Shown: piece after piece, positions 54,841 through 63,815 of the stretch
Layout of the letters: each line of letters opens with the position of its first letter
How positions within the stretch are numbered: the stretch's first letter is position 1
From: Flagellimonas maritima
GTDB taxonomy: Bacteria > Bacteroidota > Bacteroidia > Flavobacteriales > Flavobacteriaceae
NCBI RefSeq assembly: GCF_003269425.1
Contig: NZ_CP030104.1
Location: 310,001 to 374,000 of the forward strand
DNA: 64,000 nucleotides
Direction: 5' to 3'
The notes under the pieces: generated by a model
Told to the model about the DNA's origin: nothing
The model's database searches: none
Seen by the model: only the letters and a program-made list of their open reading frames with translations
Translations under genes and position numbers: made by a program

Positions 54841-56133
54841 ATGAAAAAGACGATAACATTACTATTGATTTTAGGGCTATTGAGCAATTTAAACATACTG
54901 GCCCAACAGACCCCTGCCCCTAAGCAATCTGAAGCGATTACGATTACGGGAGCAACCGCACATATTGGTGATGGCACAATAAAGGAAAACTGCACCCTAA
55001 TCTTTGAAAGTGGAAAAATTACTGCCATTGGTGGTTCTGAAACAGAGAGCAAAGGTCAAATTATCGATGCCAATGGAAAGCATATCTATCCGGGCTTTAT
55101 AGCACCAGGAAAATCTTTGGGTTTAGTTGAGGTAAATGCCGTTAGGGCAAGTAACGACCAAGATGAAATTGGCGATATAATTCCACATATACGAAGTATT
55201 ATTGCATATAATGCTGAATCTAAAGTTGTAGAGAGTATGCGGCCCAATGGTGTACTGCTCGCTCAAATTGCCCCAAAAGGAGGTAGAATTTCAGGTACAT
55301 CGTCCATTGTCCAGTTTGATGCTTGGAATTGGGAAGATGCAGCGGTGAAAACCGATGATGGCATCCACTTGAACTGGCCAACACTTTTTAGAAATGGCAG
55401 ATGGTGGATGGGAGAGCCCAGAGGTTTTATTCCAAACAAGGATTATGATAAACAAGTGAGCGAGGTAAAAACGTTTATGCAGAACGCAAGTGCATATGGA
55501 AAAGGCACTTCCGATGAAATCAATGCCCCTTTTGCTGCAATGCAAGGTTTGTTCAATGGTTCAAAACACCTATACATCTATGCCGATGGTGAAAAGGAAA
55601 TGATGGACGCCATTACAAATGCAAAAGAATCCGGAGTGGAAAAAATAGTGCTTGTCGGGGGATACCACGCACATAAAATCATTGACTTTTTAAAAACAAA
55701 CAGTATTCCAGTTTTGGTAAACTTTACCCATACACTTCCAAAATTTGATGATGATGATTATGATCTCACATACAAATTGCCCAAACTTTTAATGGACGAA
55801 GGACTCACTGTGGGACTTCAAAACGCCTCGGCCTCGAACTTTCAGACCAGGAACCTTCCATTTTATGCAGGTCAGGTTGTAGCGCAAGGATTGGAAAAAG
55901 AAAAAGCACTTCAACTGATAACTGGAAACAATGCCAAAATATTAGGAATAGATGCGGATTACGGCACTTTGGAAGTAGGTAAAAGTGCAACATTGTTCAT
56001 TTCTGAAGGCGATGCTTTGGATATGCGGACCAACCAACTTTCCAGAGCTTTTATTGATGGACGGGATATTTCCCTGGAAACACATCAAACTGAATTATGG
56101 AAACGCTATATGGGCAAGTACGAAGGGAAATAG
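54841..56133 (+). CDS. Secreted amidohydrolase-family protein lacking the metal site
   Basis: A 430-residue protein with a signal peptide (LLLILGLLSNLNILAQ). It resembles the first module of the preceding protein: TITGATAHIGDGTIKENCTL, IDANGKHIYPGFIAPGKSLG, and a C-terminal LQLITGNNAKILGIDADYGTLEVGK-type segment split here as GTLEVGKSATLFISEGD. The DxHxH motif is absent (residues 88-92 read APGKS), so it is probably not catalytic alone. The gene pair is cotranscribed, suggesting a complex of active and inactive subunits (inference). Confidence 0.82.
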   Translation: MKKTITLLLILGLLSNLNILAQQTPAPKQSEAITITGATAHIGDGTIKENCTLIFESGKITAIGGSETESKGQIIDANGKHIYPGFIAPGKSLGLVEVNAVRASNDQDEIGDIIPHIRSIIAYNAESKVVESMRPNGVLLAQIAPKGGRISGTSSIVQFDAWNWEDAAVKTDDGIHLNWPTLFRNGRWWMGEPRGFIPNKDYDKQVSEVKTFMQNASAYGKGTSDEINAPFAAMQGLFNGSKHLYIYADGEKEMMDAITNAKESGVEKIVLVGGYHAHKIIDFLKTNSIPVLVNFTHTLPKFDDDDYDLTYKLPKLLMDEGLTVGLQNASASNFQTRNLPFYAGQVVAQGLEKEKALQLITGNNAKILGIDADYGTLEVGKSATLFISEGDALDMRTNQLSRAFIDGRDISLETHQTELWKRYMGKYEGK

Positions 56134-56278
56134 TACCGTACAAATTCTGTACGCAATACACTTTGAGCTTTTTGAAGTTTGACTTAAAAATATGGATCAA
56201 ATAATAGCTAAAGCTATCGATTAAAAAAGAGGATTTTATCTTCTTCAAAAGAGATATTAAAAGTGTACGATATCAGTT

Positions 56279-56332
56279 CGAGCGCAGTCGAGAACCTTTA
56301 AATGAAAATACAGCATATCTCGACTGCGCTCG
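56279..56332. repeat. REP-like intergenic hairpin
   Basis: CGAGCGCAGTCGAGA (56279-56293) is the perfect reverse complement of 56318-56332, with a 24-base loop. It is GC-richer than its surroundings and lies in the 266-bp gap between convergent genes (stops at 56133 and 56400). Its shape and position resemble dispersed bacterial REP or terminator-like repeats, but only this copy is in the window. Confidence 0.8.
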
Positions 56333-56399
56333 ATATGACAGAAGCCAACTGTAATCAAAAAGGTACAAGTCATTAAAGTCCAGCTCACCTATCAACTTA

Positions 56400-57203
56400 T
56401 CAATTTTTTTTCACCTCTACAAACTTTGCACCTTCAGGTTTTGCATAAAAACTATCCGGTTTAGAAACAACACTTAATGAAACATTCTCAAAAGCAAGCT
56501 TGTTACTGGCATCCAAAATTTTTCCATCTTCCAAATTGTACCAAGTAATTGACTTTGGCAGAACCAAGCCTTCAACAGTTTGCCAATCATCATATCGAAT
56601 CCATTTGATATTATCCGATGCCTCGCCCGAGCGATAGGTGACGGTGTATCCCAACCACTCTATCTGGTAATTATCAGGATTGTAATGAATAAAATACTCG
56701 TCTTTGGAAGATGCCCCCACCCCAGATTCATAAGAAATTCGAATACCAGGATAGGCTTTATCCCCATATATCAAATTCTCCGTTTCGGAATAGATTATGC
56801 CATCATCTGCCAAAACAAAGGGCATCGCGTAAAAATAGAACATAAGATTATGGTAAAAACCCGCATCTCCCCTATAGATGTTTTCATCATCCAAAAGCCA
56901 AACTTCTTTACCATCAAAACCAAGTGAAAAATTTTCTGCATCTACTCTATCCTTCCTTGACCATAGATCAATGGTGTGGGTTTCCGTAAAATCCGTTTTA
57001 GGTAAGTCATACGTTAACGTCTGCTGATTTTTCCAGGCTTCCAATCCTCGATGAGCCATAAAAACTTTTTCCAAAGCTTCAGGAAACTTCTTTTTGGCTT
57101 CAACGGACACCTCTTCGGCACGATCTTTTGTATCTTCTTTTTTCGGATTGGGTTTACACGCGACAATTGCAATCGCCAAGAATAGGATAGTTATTTTATT
57201 CAT
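56400..57203 (-). CDS. DUF6503 family lipoprotein
   Basis: A 267-residue lipoprotein (lipobox AIVAC, Cys16) followed by a charged Lys/Glu linker. The mature domain is beta-rich with HRGLEAWKNQQTLTYDLPK, TIDLWSRKDRVDAENFSLGF and RYDDWQTVEGLVLPKSITWY, typical of DUF6503; the pattern recalls LolA/LppX-like lipid-binding barrels but I cannot confirm that. Function unknown. It is convergent with the amidohydrolase gene and divergent from the methyltransferase gene. Confidence 0.78.
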   Translation of the reverse strand: MNKITILFLAIAIVACKPNPKKEDTKDRAEEVSVEAKKKFPEALEKVFMAHRGLEAWKNQQTLTYDLPKTDFTETHTIDLWSRKDRVDAENFSLGFDGKEVWLLDDENIYRGDAGFYHNLMFYFYAMPFVLADDGIIYSETENLIYGDKAYPGIRISYESGVGASSKDEYFIHYNPDNYQIEWLGYTVTYRSGEASDNIKWIRYDDWQTVEGLVLPKSITWYNLEDGKILDASNKLAFENVSLSVVSKPDSFYAKPEGAKFVEVKKN

Positions 57204-57238
57204 GAGTTTGTAGTTTACACCTTCGTCGGAAATATCTT

Positions 57239-57266
57239 TTTGGGATTACAAGAATATGTATTTTTG
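57239..57266 (+). promoter_or_regulatory. Promoter of the rRNA/tRNA methyltransferase gene (possible leaderless start)
   Basis: TTTG (57239-57242) is followed after 16 bp by TATTTTTG (57259-57266), an exact TAnnTTTG box. The GTG start codon is only 4 bp further (57271), so the mRNA would have almost no 5' leader. Confidence 0.45.
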
Positions 57267-57270
57267 ATAT

Positions 57271-58074
57271 GTGATAGAAAGCAAAATAATTAGCAGTGTT
57301 CAAAATCCTTTGGTAAAAAAAGTATTGGCGTTAAAGGAAAAATCCCGCGAAAGGAAAAAAACCGGACTTTTTGTTGTGGAAGGCCGGCGTGAAATTGAAC
57401 TTGCGCAAAAGGGGGGGTATAAGTTGAATACCCTTCTCTATTGTGAAGAAATTTTAGGTGATTTCAATACTCTTAAAATTTCTGACAAGCAATCAATTGA
57501 GCTTGTTCAGATATCCAAGTCTGTTTACGAAAAACTTGCCTATCGCAAGACTACCGAAGGGATTTTGGCAATTGCTAAAAGTAAATCACATTCTTTGGAC
57601 GCTATTCATTTTAAAAATAAAAATCCGTTGATTCTGGTTGCGGAGGCCCCTGAAAAACCAGGTAACATAGGTGCTTTATTGAGAACAGCAGATGCAGCAG
57701 CGGTAGATGCCGTACTGATTGCCAATCCCAAATCTGATGTCTACAACCCGAACATTATACGCTCCAGCGTAGGTGGTTTGTTCACAAACCAAATTGGAAT
57801 GGGCTCTACGGAAGAAATTGTTCATTTTTTAAAGAAAAAAAAAGTCAAGATATACTGTGCCGCATTAACAGCTTCAAAAAAATACATGGATTGTAATTTT
57901 AAGTCTTCCTCTGCAATAGTAGTGGGTACCGAAGCGTTAGGTTTATCAGAACTATGGCTCCAAAATTCCGACCAAAACATCATCATACCGATGGAAGGTG
58001 AAATCGATTCCATGAATGTTTCCGTATCGGCGGCAATACTTATATTTGAGGCCAAGCGGCAACGTGTACAATAG
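57271..58074 (+). CDS. TrmH/SpoU-family RNA 2'-O-methyltransferase
   Basis: A 267-residue protein. Residues 1-95 are the substrate-binding SpoU_sub_bind domain (NPLVKKVLALKEKSRERKK, FVVEGRREIELAQKG). Residues 110-267 are the SPOUT knot with EAPEKPGNIGALLRTADAAA, NIIRSSVGGLFTNQIG, VVGTEALGLSELWL and IPMEGEIDSMNVSVSAAILI (motifs 1-3). It methylates ribose in rRNA or tRNA; the site is not predictable. The start is GTG 57271: an in-frame TGA sits two codons upstream. Confidence 0.9.
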   Translation: MIESKIISSVQNPLVKKVLALKEKSRERKKTGLFVVEGRREIELAQKGGYKLNTLLYCEEILGDFNTLKISDKQSIELVQISKSVYEKLAYRKTTEGILAIAKSKSHSLDAIHFKNKNPLILVAEAPEKPGNIGALLRTADAAAVDAVLIANPKSDVYNPNIIRSSVGGLFTNQIGMGSTEEIVHFLKKKKVKIYCAALTASKKYMDCNFKSSSAIVVGTEALGLSELWLQNSDQNIIIPMEGEIDSMNVSVSAAILIFEAKRQRVQ

Positions 58075-58077
58075 CCT

Positions 58078-59310
58078 ATGGAAAAAACTACACTCTTTTA
58101 CATTATTATCGGTATCCTAGTGGTTCAGTATTTGATTCATCAATTATTGGAATACCTGAATGCAAAACGCTTTAAATCAAAAGTGCCTTCTGAACTGAGC
58201 GATGTGTTTGATGAAACCGAATACCAAAAGTCCCAACAATACAAAAAAACAAATTATAGATTTGGACTTTTTTCAGATGGGTTCTCATTGTTGCTTACGC
58301 TTTGCTTTTTATTTTTTGGTGGCTTTGAACTGGTAGATACATGGACTCGTTCTATAACGGAGAGCACAATTCCCATGGCCTTATTGTTCTTTGGAATCAT
58401 TTTACTGGGGAGCAGCATTCTGGGCATACCTTTCTCTTATTATCAAACCTTTGTTATAGAGGAAAAATACGGTTTTAACAAAACTTCGAAAAAATTGTTT
58501 TTTTTGGATAAAATCAAAGGAGCGGTACTGACCATTATATTTGGAGGTGCGATATTGTCCCTTTTTATACTTTTCTATCAATGGACAGGACCAAATTTTT
58601 GGATATATGCATGGTTAATGGTCGGTGGGGTAACCCTCTTCATAAATTTGTTCTATAGCCGTTTGATAGTACCGCTTTTTAACAAACAAACCCCACTCAA
58701 GGAAGGAAACTTGAAAAGTGCCATAGAAAACTATGCTAGAAATGTGGGTTTTGAATTGAAGAATATTTTTGTAATTGATGGGTCAAAGAGGTCTACAAAA
58801 GCAAATGCTTATTTTTCTGGATTTGGAAAAGAAAAACGGATAACGCTTTTTGATACGTTGATCAATGATTTGAACGAAGACGAAATTGTAGCAGTTTTGG
58901 CACATGAAGTTGGTCATTACAAGCGAAAGCACATTATTTTCAATTTGGTCGTTTCCTTGGGATTAACAGGTTTTACCCTATTTATTCTTTCACTTTTCAT
59001 CAACAATCCGCAAATATCATTGGCCATAGGTGTATCCATCCCAAGTTTTCATGCAGGTCTTGTAGGTTTTGTGTTATTATACAGTCCCATTTCTGAAATT
59101 ACAGGTTTGGCCATGAACTATCTATCCAGAAAATTTGAATTTCAGGCCGATGATTATGCCAAAAAAACCTTTGCTGCAACACCTTTGGTAACCTCCCTTA
59201 AAAAACTGTCCAAAAACAATTTGAGCAATTTAACCCCTCATCCCGCATACGTTTTCGTGCACTACTCCCACCCTCCTCTAATTGAACGGATTAGAAACTT
59301 AAAGGCATAA
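58078..59310 (+). CDS. M48 (Ste24/CAAX-prenyl-like) membrane metallopeptidase
   Basis: A 410-residue inner-membrane zinc protease with about seven transmembrane helices. The active site is VLAHEVGHYKRKH (His276, Glu277, His280), with the third ligand region FEFQADDYA. The N-terminal half shows YQTFVIEEKYGFNKTSKKLF and the segment ANAYFSGFGKEKRITLFDTL precedes the active site. Family members clip membrane or prenylated proteins; in bacteria they serve envelope quality control. It follows the methyltransferase gene by 3 bases. Confidence 0.9.
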   Translation: MEKTTLFYIIIGILVVQYLIHQLLEYLNAKRFKSKVPSELSDVFDETEYQKSQQYKKTNYRFGLFSDGFSLLLTLCFLFFGGFELVDTWTRSITESTIPMALLFFGIILLGSSILGIPFSYYQTFVIEEKYGFNKTSKKLFFLDKIKGAVLTIIFGGAILSLFILFYQWTGPNFWIYAWLMVGGVTLFINLFYSRLIVPLFNKQTPLKEGNLKSAIENYARNVGFELKNIFVIDGSKRSTKANAYFSGFGKEKRITLFDTLINDLNEDEIVAVLAHEVGHYKRKHIIFNLVVSLGLTGFTLFILSLFINNPQISLAIGVSIPSFHAGLVGFVLLYSPISEITGLAMNYLSRKFEFQADDYAKKTFAATPLVTSLKKLSKNNLSNLTPHPAYVFVHYSHPPLIERIRNLKA

Positions 59311-59316
59311 TTATTG

Positions 59317-59347
59317 TTGTTTACATTTAAAGATTATGGTAACTTTA
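59317..59347 (+). promoter_or_regulatory. Possible promoter of the RelA/SpoT gene
   Basis: TTG (59317-59319), a 20-bp spacer and TAACTTTA (59340-59347, one mismatch from TAnnTTTG) stand 7 bp before the ATG at 59355, again implying a very short or absent leader. Confidence 0.35.
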
Positions 59348-59354
59348 ATATAAT

Positions 59355-61559
59355 ATGACGGAGGCTGCTATTGAAAAAGAGAACAAGGAGATTGCGAAAC
59401 AGTATAAAGAGTTGCTTCGCATAAGTTATCAAAACTTGAGCCCTCAGGACAAGAAGTTGATACGCTCTGCTTTTGATGTTGCCGTGGATGCGCATAAAGA
59501 CCAACGGAGGAAATCAGGTGAAGCCTATATTTTCCATCCCATTGCCGTGGCGAAAATCGTTGCATCAAAAATTGGACTGGATGCGGTTTCCATAGCCTCT
59601 GCCCTGCTCCATGATGTTGTTGAGGATACGCCCTATACCCTTGATGATATTGAGCGTATGTTCGGCGAAACGGTTGCGCGTATTGTGGATGGACTCACAA
59701 AAATTTCCCATCTCAAAAAAGATAAGGATATCAGCCAACAAGCTGAAAACTTCAGGAAAATGCTGTTGACCCTGCATGATGATGTTAGGGTAATCATCAT
59801 TAAAATTGCGGATAGGTACCACAACATGCTCACCATGGATTCCATGCCAGAGCACAAACAGGTGAAAATAGCATCAGAGACCTTATATATCTATGCCCCG
59901 CTGGCACACCGAATAGGTCTGTACAACATCAAGACCCATTTAGAGGACCTTAGCTTAAAATATACTGAGCCTGACGTCTTTAACGATATTCAGGCCAAAA
60001 TTGAAGATACCGAAGAAGAGCGATTGGCCTATATCGAGGATTTCTCGGAAATTATCCGTAATTCTCTGGATAAAGAAGGGCTGAACTACACGATCAAAGG
60101 AAGGATGAAATCCATTTTTTCCATTAGAAGAAAAATGAAAGTACAGAATGTTTCTTTTGATGAGGTCTATGATAAGTTCGCACTCAGGATTATCTATAAA
60201 TCCGATAAAAAGAACGAAAAATTCTTGGCTTGGAAAATCTATTCCATTGTTACCGACCATTTTACACCAAACCCAATCCGTTTGCGCGATTGGATCACCT
60301 CACCAAAATCCACAGGTTATGAAGCCCTTCATATTACGGTAATGGGGCCAAAAGGGAAATGGGTAGAAGTACAGATACGGAGTGAACGCATGCACGAAAT
60401 CGCAGAAAAAGGTTATGCTGCCCATTTTAAGTACAAACATGGTGATCAAAAAGAGCAGGGCATTGAAGAATGGCTCAATAGGTTACAGGAGGCGTTGGAA
60501 ACTTCAAACAACAATGCCGTTGATTTTGTAGAAGAGTTCAAGCTCAATCTCTATTCCAAGGAAATTTTTGTATTTACTCCAAAAGGCGAGCTAAAATCCA
60601 TGCCCAAAGGAGCAACACCACTGGATTTTGCATTTCATATCCATACCGAAATCGGTATGAAAACAAGGGGAGCACGAGTTAATGGCAAACTGGTTCCGTT
60701 GGGGTCAGAGCTCCATAGCGGTGACCAAGTAGAAATAATAACCTCAGAAAGTGCCAAACCCAATCAGAGTTGGTTGGACTATGCCCAAACGGCCAGGGCA
60801 AGGTCAAAAATCAAATCTTCTTTGAGTGAGGAAAAAAAGAATATTGCCCAAGATGGAAAAGAAATCCTTCGAAGAAAGCTCAAATCCCAAAAAATTACCC
60901 TCAATGAGGATACGGTCAATAAACTGGTAACATATTTTAAATTAAAAACCAGTTTGGATTTATTTTATCGTGTAGGCATCGGTGTAATTGACAATGAGCG
61001 TATTAAAGAGTTTGCTTCGTCTTACCACAACGCATTTCTTAACTTCTTTAAAAACAGAATTAGAAGGAATCCAACTCCCAAAGATATTGACAAGGAAGAA
61101 ATTACCACAAAATACGACATGCTCGTATTCGGCAAGGAGGAAGAAAAGCTAAATTATAAACTTTCCCAATGCTGTAACCCTATTCCCGGTGATGACGTAT
61201 TTGGTTTTGTTAGCGTAAACGACGGTATAAAAGTCCATAAAAAGAACTGCCCCAATGCAATTTCTTTGCAATCCAATTACGCCTATAGGATCATGACGGC
61301 CAAGTGGATAGATTCCACACAAGAAGAATTTATGGTCGATATAAAGATTAGTGGAATAGACAATTTGGGTCTTGTAAATGATATTACCAATATTATCTCG
61401 GACAATATGCACGTAAACATGCGCAACTTAAATTTTAGTGCCGATGGAGGAACTTTCACCGGCAAAATAACATTGGCCGTAAAAAACAACACAATTCTTA
61501 AAAAACTGGTCAACAATTTGAAGCAAGTGGAGGGTATAGACAAAGTAGCAAGAATTTAA
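59355..61559 (+). CDS. RelA/SpoT bifunctional (p)ppGpp synthetase/hydrolase
   Basis: A 734-residue long RSH protein. The HD hydrolase domain has LLHDVVEDTPYTLDD (HDxxED at His86 to Asp91), so hydrolysis is likely retained. The synthetase domain follows (RMKSIFSIRRKM, DKFALRIIYKSD, SPKSTGYEALHITVMGP, VEVQIRSERMHEIAEKGYAA). A TGS domain (about 395-460: IFVFTPKGELKSMPKGATPL) and a C-terminal ACT domain (VDIKISGIDNLGLVNDITN) regulate it. It sets the stringent-response alarmone level. Fur-family and purA genes follow on the same strand. Confidence 0.93.
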   Translation: MTEAAIEKENKEIAKQYKELLRISYQNLSPQDKKLIRSAFDVAVDAHKDQRRKSGEAYIFHPIAVAKIVASKIGLDAVSIASALLHDVVEDTPYTLDDIERMFGETVARIVDGLTKISHLKKDKDISQQAENFRKMLLTLHDDVRVIIIKIADRYHNMLTMDSMPEHKQVKIASETLYIYAPLAHRIGLYNIKTHLEDLSLKYTEPDVFNDIQAKIEDTEEERLAYIEDFSEIIRNSLDKEGLNYTIKGRMKSIFSIRRKMKVQNVSFDEVYDKFALRIIYKSDKKNEKFLAWKIYSIVTDHFTPNPIRLRDWITSPKSTGYEALHITVMGPKGKWVEVQIRSERMHEIAEKGYAAHFKYKHGDQKEQGIEEWLNRLQEALETSNNNAVDFVEEFKLNLYSKEIFVFTPKGELKSMPKGATPLDFAFHIHTEIGMKTRGARVNGKLVPLGSELHSGDQVEIITSESAKPNQSWLDYAQTARARSKIKSSLSEEKKNIAQDGKEILRRKLKSQKITLNEDTVNKLVTYFKLKTSLDLFYRVGIGVIDNERIKEFASSYHNAFLNFFKNRIRRNPTPKDIDKEEITTKYDMLVFGKEEEKLNYKLSQCCNPIPGDDVFGFVSVNDGIKVHKKNCPNAISLQSNYAYRIMTAKWIDSTQEEFMVDIKISGIDNLGLVNDITNIISDNMHVNMRNLNFSADGGTFTGKITLAVKNNTILKKLVNNLKQVEGIDKVARI

Positions 61560-61569
61560 TTTTTAGCTG

Positions 61570-61577
61570 TACCTTTG
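61570..61577 (+). promoter_or_regulatory. -7 element of the Fur-family gene
   Basis: TACCTTTG matches TAnnTTTG exactly, 24 bp before the ATG at 61602. It overlaps a possible TTG-initiated extension (61575), favouring the ATG. Confidence 0.35.
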
Positions 61578-61601
61578 TCCTTTAGTATAGGCGAGAAAGC
61601 A

Positions 61602-62078
61602 ATGGGTAACAATAAAAATCAGGAAATTGTAAAAAATGTGTTCACTTCTTTTTTAGAAGATAATGGACATCGTAAAACACCCGAACGCTACGCCATTCTA
61701 CAAGAAATTTACAATAGTGACGATCATTTTGATGTGGAATCCCTCTATATAAAAATGAAGACCAAAAACTATAGGGTAAGTCGCGCAACATTGTACAACA
61801 CCATTGAACTTTTATTGGATTGTAAATTGGTCAGAAAACATCAGTTTGGGAAAAACCAGGCACAATACGAAAAATCATATTTTGATCGCCAACATGATCA
61901 TGTAATCTTGACCGATACCGGCGAAGTTGTGGAATTTTGCGACCCCCGAATCCAATCCATAAAAAAAACCATTGAAGAGGTTTTTGACATCAAAATCAAT
62001 AACCATTCATTATATTTCTACGGAACCAGAAACCTGCCTGCCGAGCGGCATGGCAAAGAAGAAAACCTAACCGAATAA
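61602..62078 (+). CDS. Fur/PerR-family transcriptional regulator
   Basis: A 158-residue Fur-fold protein. The winged helix is at about 15-85: [40 protein letters not shown] and [15 protein letters not shown]. The dimerisation part keeps [20 protein letters not shown], with metal-binding His, but both Cys of the usual HDHxxCxxCG motif are replaced (ILTDTG) and no C-terminal CxxC exists. A structural zinc site is therefore absent. It may sense iron, peroxide or zinc. purA starts 12 bp downstream. Confidence 0.87.
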   Translation: MGNNKNQEIVKNVFTSFLEDNGHRKTPERYAILQEIYNSDDHFDVESLYIKMKTKNYRVSRATLYNTIELLLDCKLVRKHQFGKNQAQYEKSYFDRQHDHVILTDTGEVVEFCDPRIQSIKKTIEEVFDIKINNHSLYFYGTRNLPAERHGKEENLTE

Positions 62079-62090
62079 CCAACACATTTC

Positions 62091-63359
62091 ATGGTAGATT
62101 TATTGCTTGGACTCCAATGGGGAGATGAAGGAAAAGGGAAAATCGTTGATGTACTTACCAAAGATTACGATATCATAGCTAGATTTCAAGGAGGCCCAAA
62201 TGCCGGACATACTTTGGAATTTGATGGTATTAAACATGTATTGCATACAATTCCGTCAGGGATTTTCCATAAAAATGCCATAAATATTGTGGGCAACGGA
62301 GTAGTCATAGATCCCGTCATTTTTAAAAAAGAGCTTGACAATCTTGATAAATTTAATATCGATATTGTTTCCAAACTTTTTATCTCAAGAAAAGCACACC
62401 TTATTTTGCCTACGCACCGTCTTTTGGATGCTGCATCTGAAGCTGCCAAGGGCAAAGCTAAAATAGGTTCTACACTAAAGGGCATCGGTCCCACCTATAT
62501 GGATAAGACCGGTAGAAACGGCATGCGCGTTGGCGACTTGGAATTTGATAATTGGAAAGAGAAATACAGAGCTTTGGCTAACAAACATGAGGCCATGATA
62601 GGGTTTTACGATGTAGATATCCAATATGATCTTGAAGAGCTGGAAGCTGAATTCTATGAAGGTGTTGCCACCCTAAAAAACTTAAGATTCATAGATAGCG
62701 AAGAATATATTTTTAGCGCACAGGATAAAGGTGAAAAAATACTGGCCGAAGGAGCCCAAGGCTCTTTATTGGACATTGATTTTGGAACCTATCCCTATGT
62801 GACATCATCCAATACAACGGCTGCAGGTGCATGCACAGGTCTGGGCGTAGCACCGAATAAAATAGGCCGTGTGCTGGGGATTTTTAAGGCATATACCACA
62901 CGCGTAGGTAGTGGTCCCTTCCCTACCGAATTGTTTGATGAGGATGGCGAAACCATGGGACGCGTAGGCAATGAATTTGGTGCAACTACAGGAAGACCCA
63001 GAAGATGTGGATGGTTGGATTTGGTGGCGTTGAAATATACAGTTAAAATCAATGGCGTTACCGAATTGATGATGATGAAAGCTGATGTGCTAAGCGGTTT
63101 TAAATCCATAAAAGTCTGTACAGCTTACACATATAAAGGTGAAGAAATAACCCATCTTCCCTATAATGTTGAAAGTGAATATGTAACACCCATTTACAAA
63201 GAGATGAAGGGCTGGGCAAAAGATCTTACAAAGCTTACCAAAGCAGAAGAACTACCTTCTACCCTTAATGACTATATCGAATTTTTGGAAGAACAGTTGA
63301 ACGTACCTATTAAAATAGTTTCCGTAGGACCGGATAGACTGCAGACAATTCATAGATAG
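62091..63359 (+). CDS. purA: Adenylosuccinate synthetase
   Basis: A 422-residue enzyme joining IMP and aspartate with GTP in AMP synthesis. Motifs: LLGLQWGDEGKGKIVDVL (GTP loop, catalytic Asp/His), RFQGGPNAGHT, GSTLKGIGPTYMDKTGRNGM, LAEGAQGSLLDIDFGTYPYV, and GATTGRPRRCGWLDLVALKY near the C terminus. The start and length are standard. It follows the Fur-family gene on the same strand and probably shares its mRNA. Confidence 0.96.
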   Translation: MVDLLLGLQWGDEGKGKIVDVLTKDYDIIARFQGGPNAGHTLEFDGIKHVLHTIPSGIFHKNAINIVGNGVVIDPVIFKKELDNLDKFNIDIVSKLFISRKAHLILPTHRLLDAASEAAKGKAKIGSTLKGIGPTYMDKTGRNGMRVGDLEFDNWKEKYRALANKHEAMIGFYDVDIQYDLEELEAEFYEGVATLKNLRFIDSEEYIFSAQDKGEKILAEGAQGSLLDIDFGTYPYVTSSNTTAAGACTGLGVAPNKIGRVLGIFKAYTTRVGSGPFPTELFDEDGETMGRVGNEFGATTGRPRRCGWLDLVALKYTVKINGVTELMMMKADVLSGFKSIKVCTAYTYKGEEITHLPYNVESEYVTPIYKEMKGWAKDLTKLTKAEELPSTLNDYIEFLEEQLNVPIKIVSVGPDRLQTIHR

Positions 63360-63815
63360 TCCAAGCATATTTATGAAACACTTTCTACATTTTAAAAACT
63401 AAAATTTCAATTAATCGTTATGTTGAATTTATTTCAACATCATTAAACTATTTTGAACATCGATTTTTGAGATGAGAGTCTGAAACAAGTCCAGAACAAT
63501 AAAAGAAATAAATTTTCAAGACAAAATAATAAATCCACAACAGGGTTATCTACTATTTTAAATTGAAGTTACACTGTTCAGAATCAGTAAATATCTCATA
63601 TTTGAATCTTCGCAATACAACTGACCAAATCTTCTATGCATTGGTTTTCAACCCCTTCGCACAGTTGGTACTTTATTTTCTCCAAATCTTGTTAAACATC
63701 AATAAAAAGTATTTATAACGGATAATTTCCTTTTGCAGTTACATTTCCGAGCATTTGGGTCAAAAATTGATTTGGGCCAATTCTATCTTTACAGTACTAA
63801 CTAAACTTTTTAACT
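63360..63815. other. Gene-free gap after purA
   Basis: These 456 bases show no credible gene on either strand and no tRNA cloverleaf I could find. ATGTTGAA (63420-63427) pairs with TTCAACAT (63433-63440), an AT-rich 8-bp hairpin 61 bp after the purA stop, but without a T run. The region upstream of 63816 presumably holds the promoter of the next gene; no exact TAnnTTTG box with good spacing was seen. Confidence 0.55.

Noticed and set aside
63420..63440. Terminator of purA
   Set aside because: The hairpin is short and AT-rich and no T run follows it.
63360..63815. tRNA or small RNA gene in the gap after purA
   Set aside because: No cloverleaf, no CCA-ending acceptor stem and no conserved RNA pattern could be found by eye.
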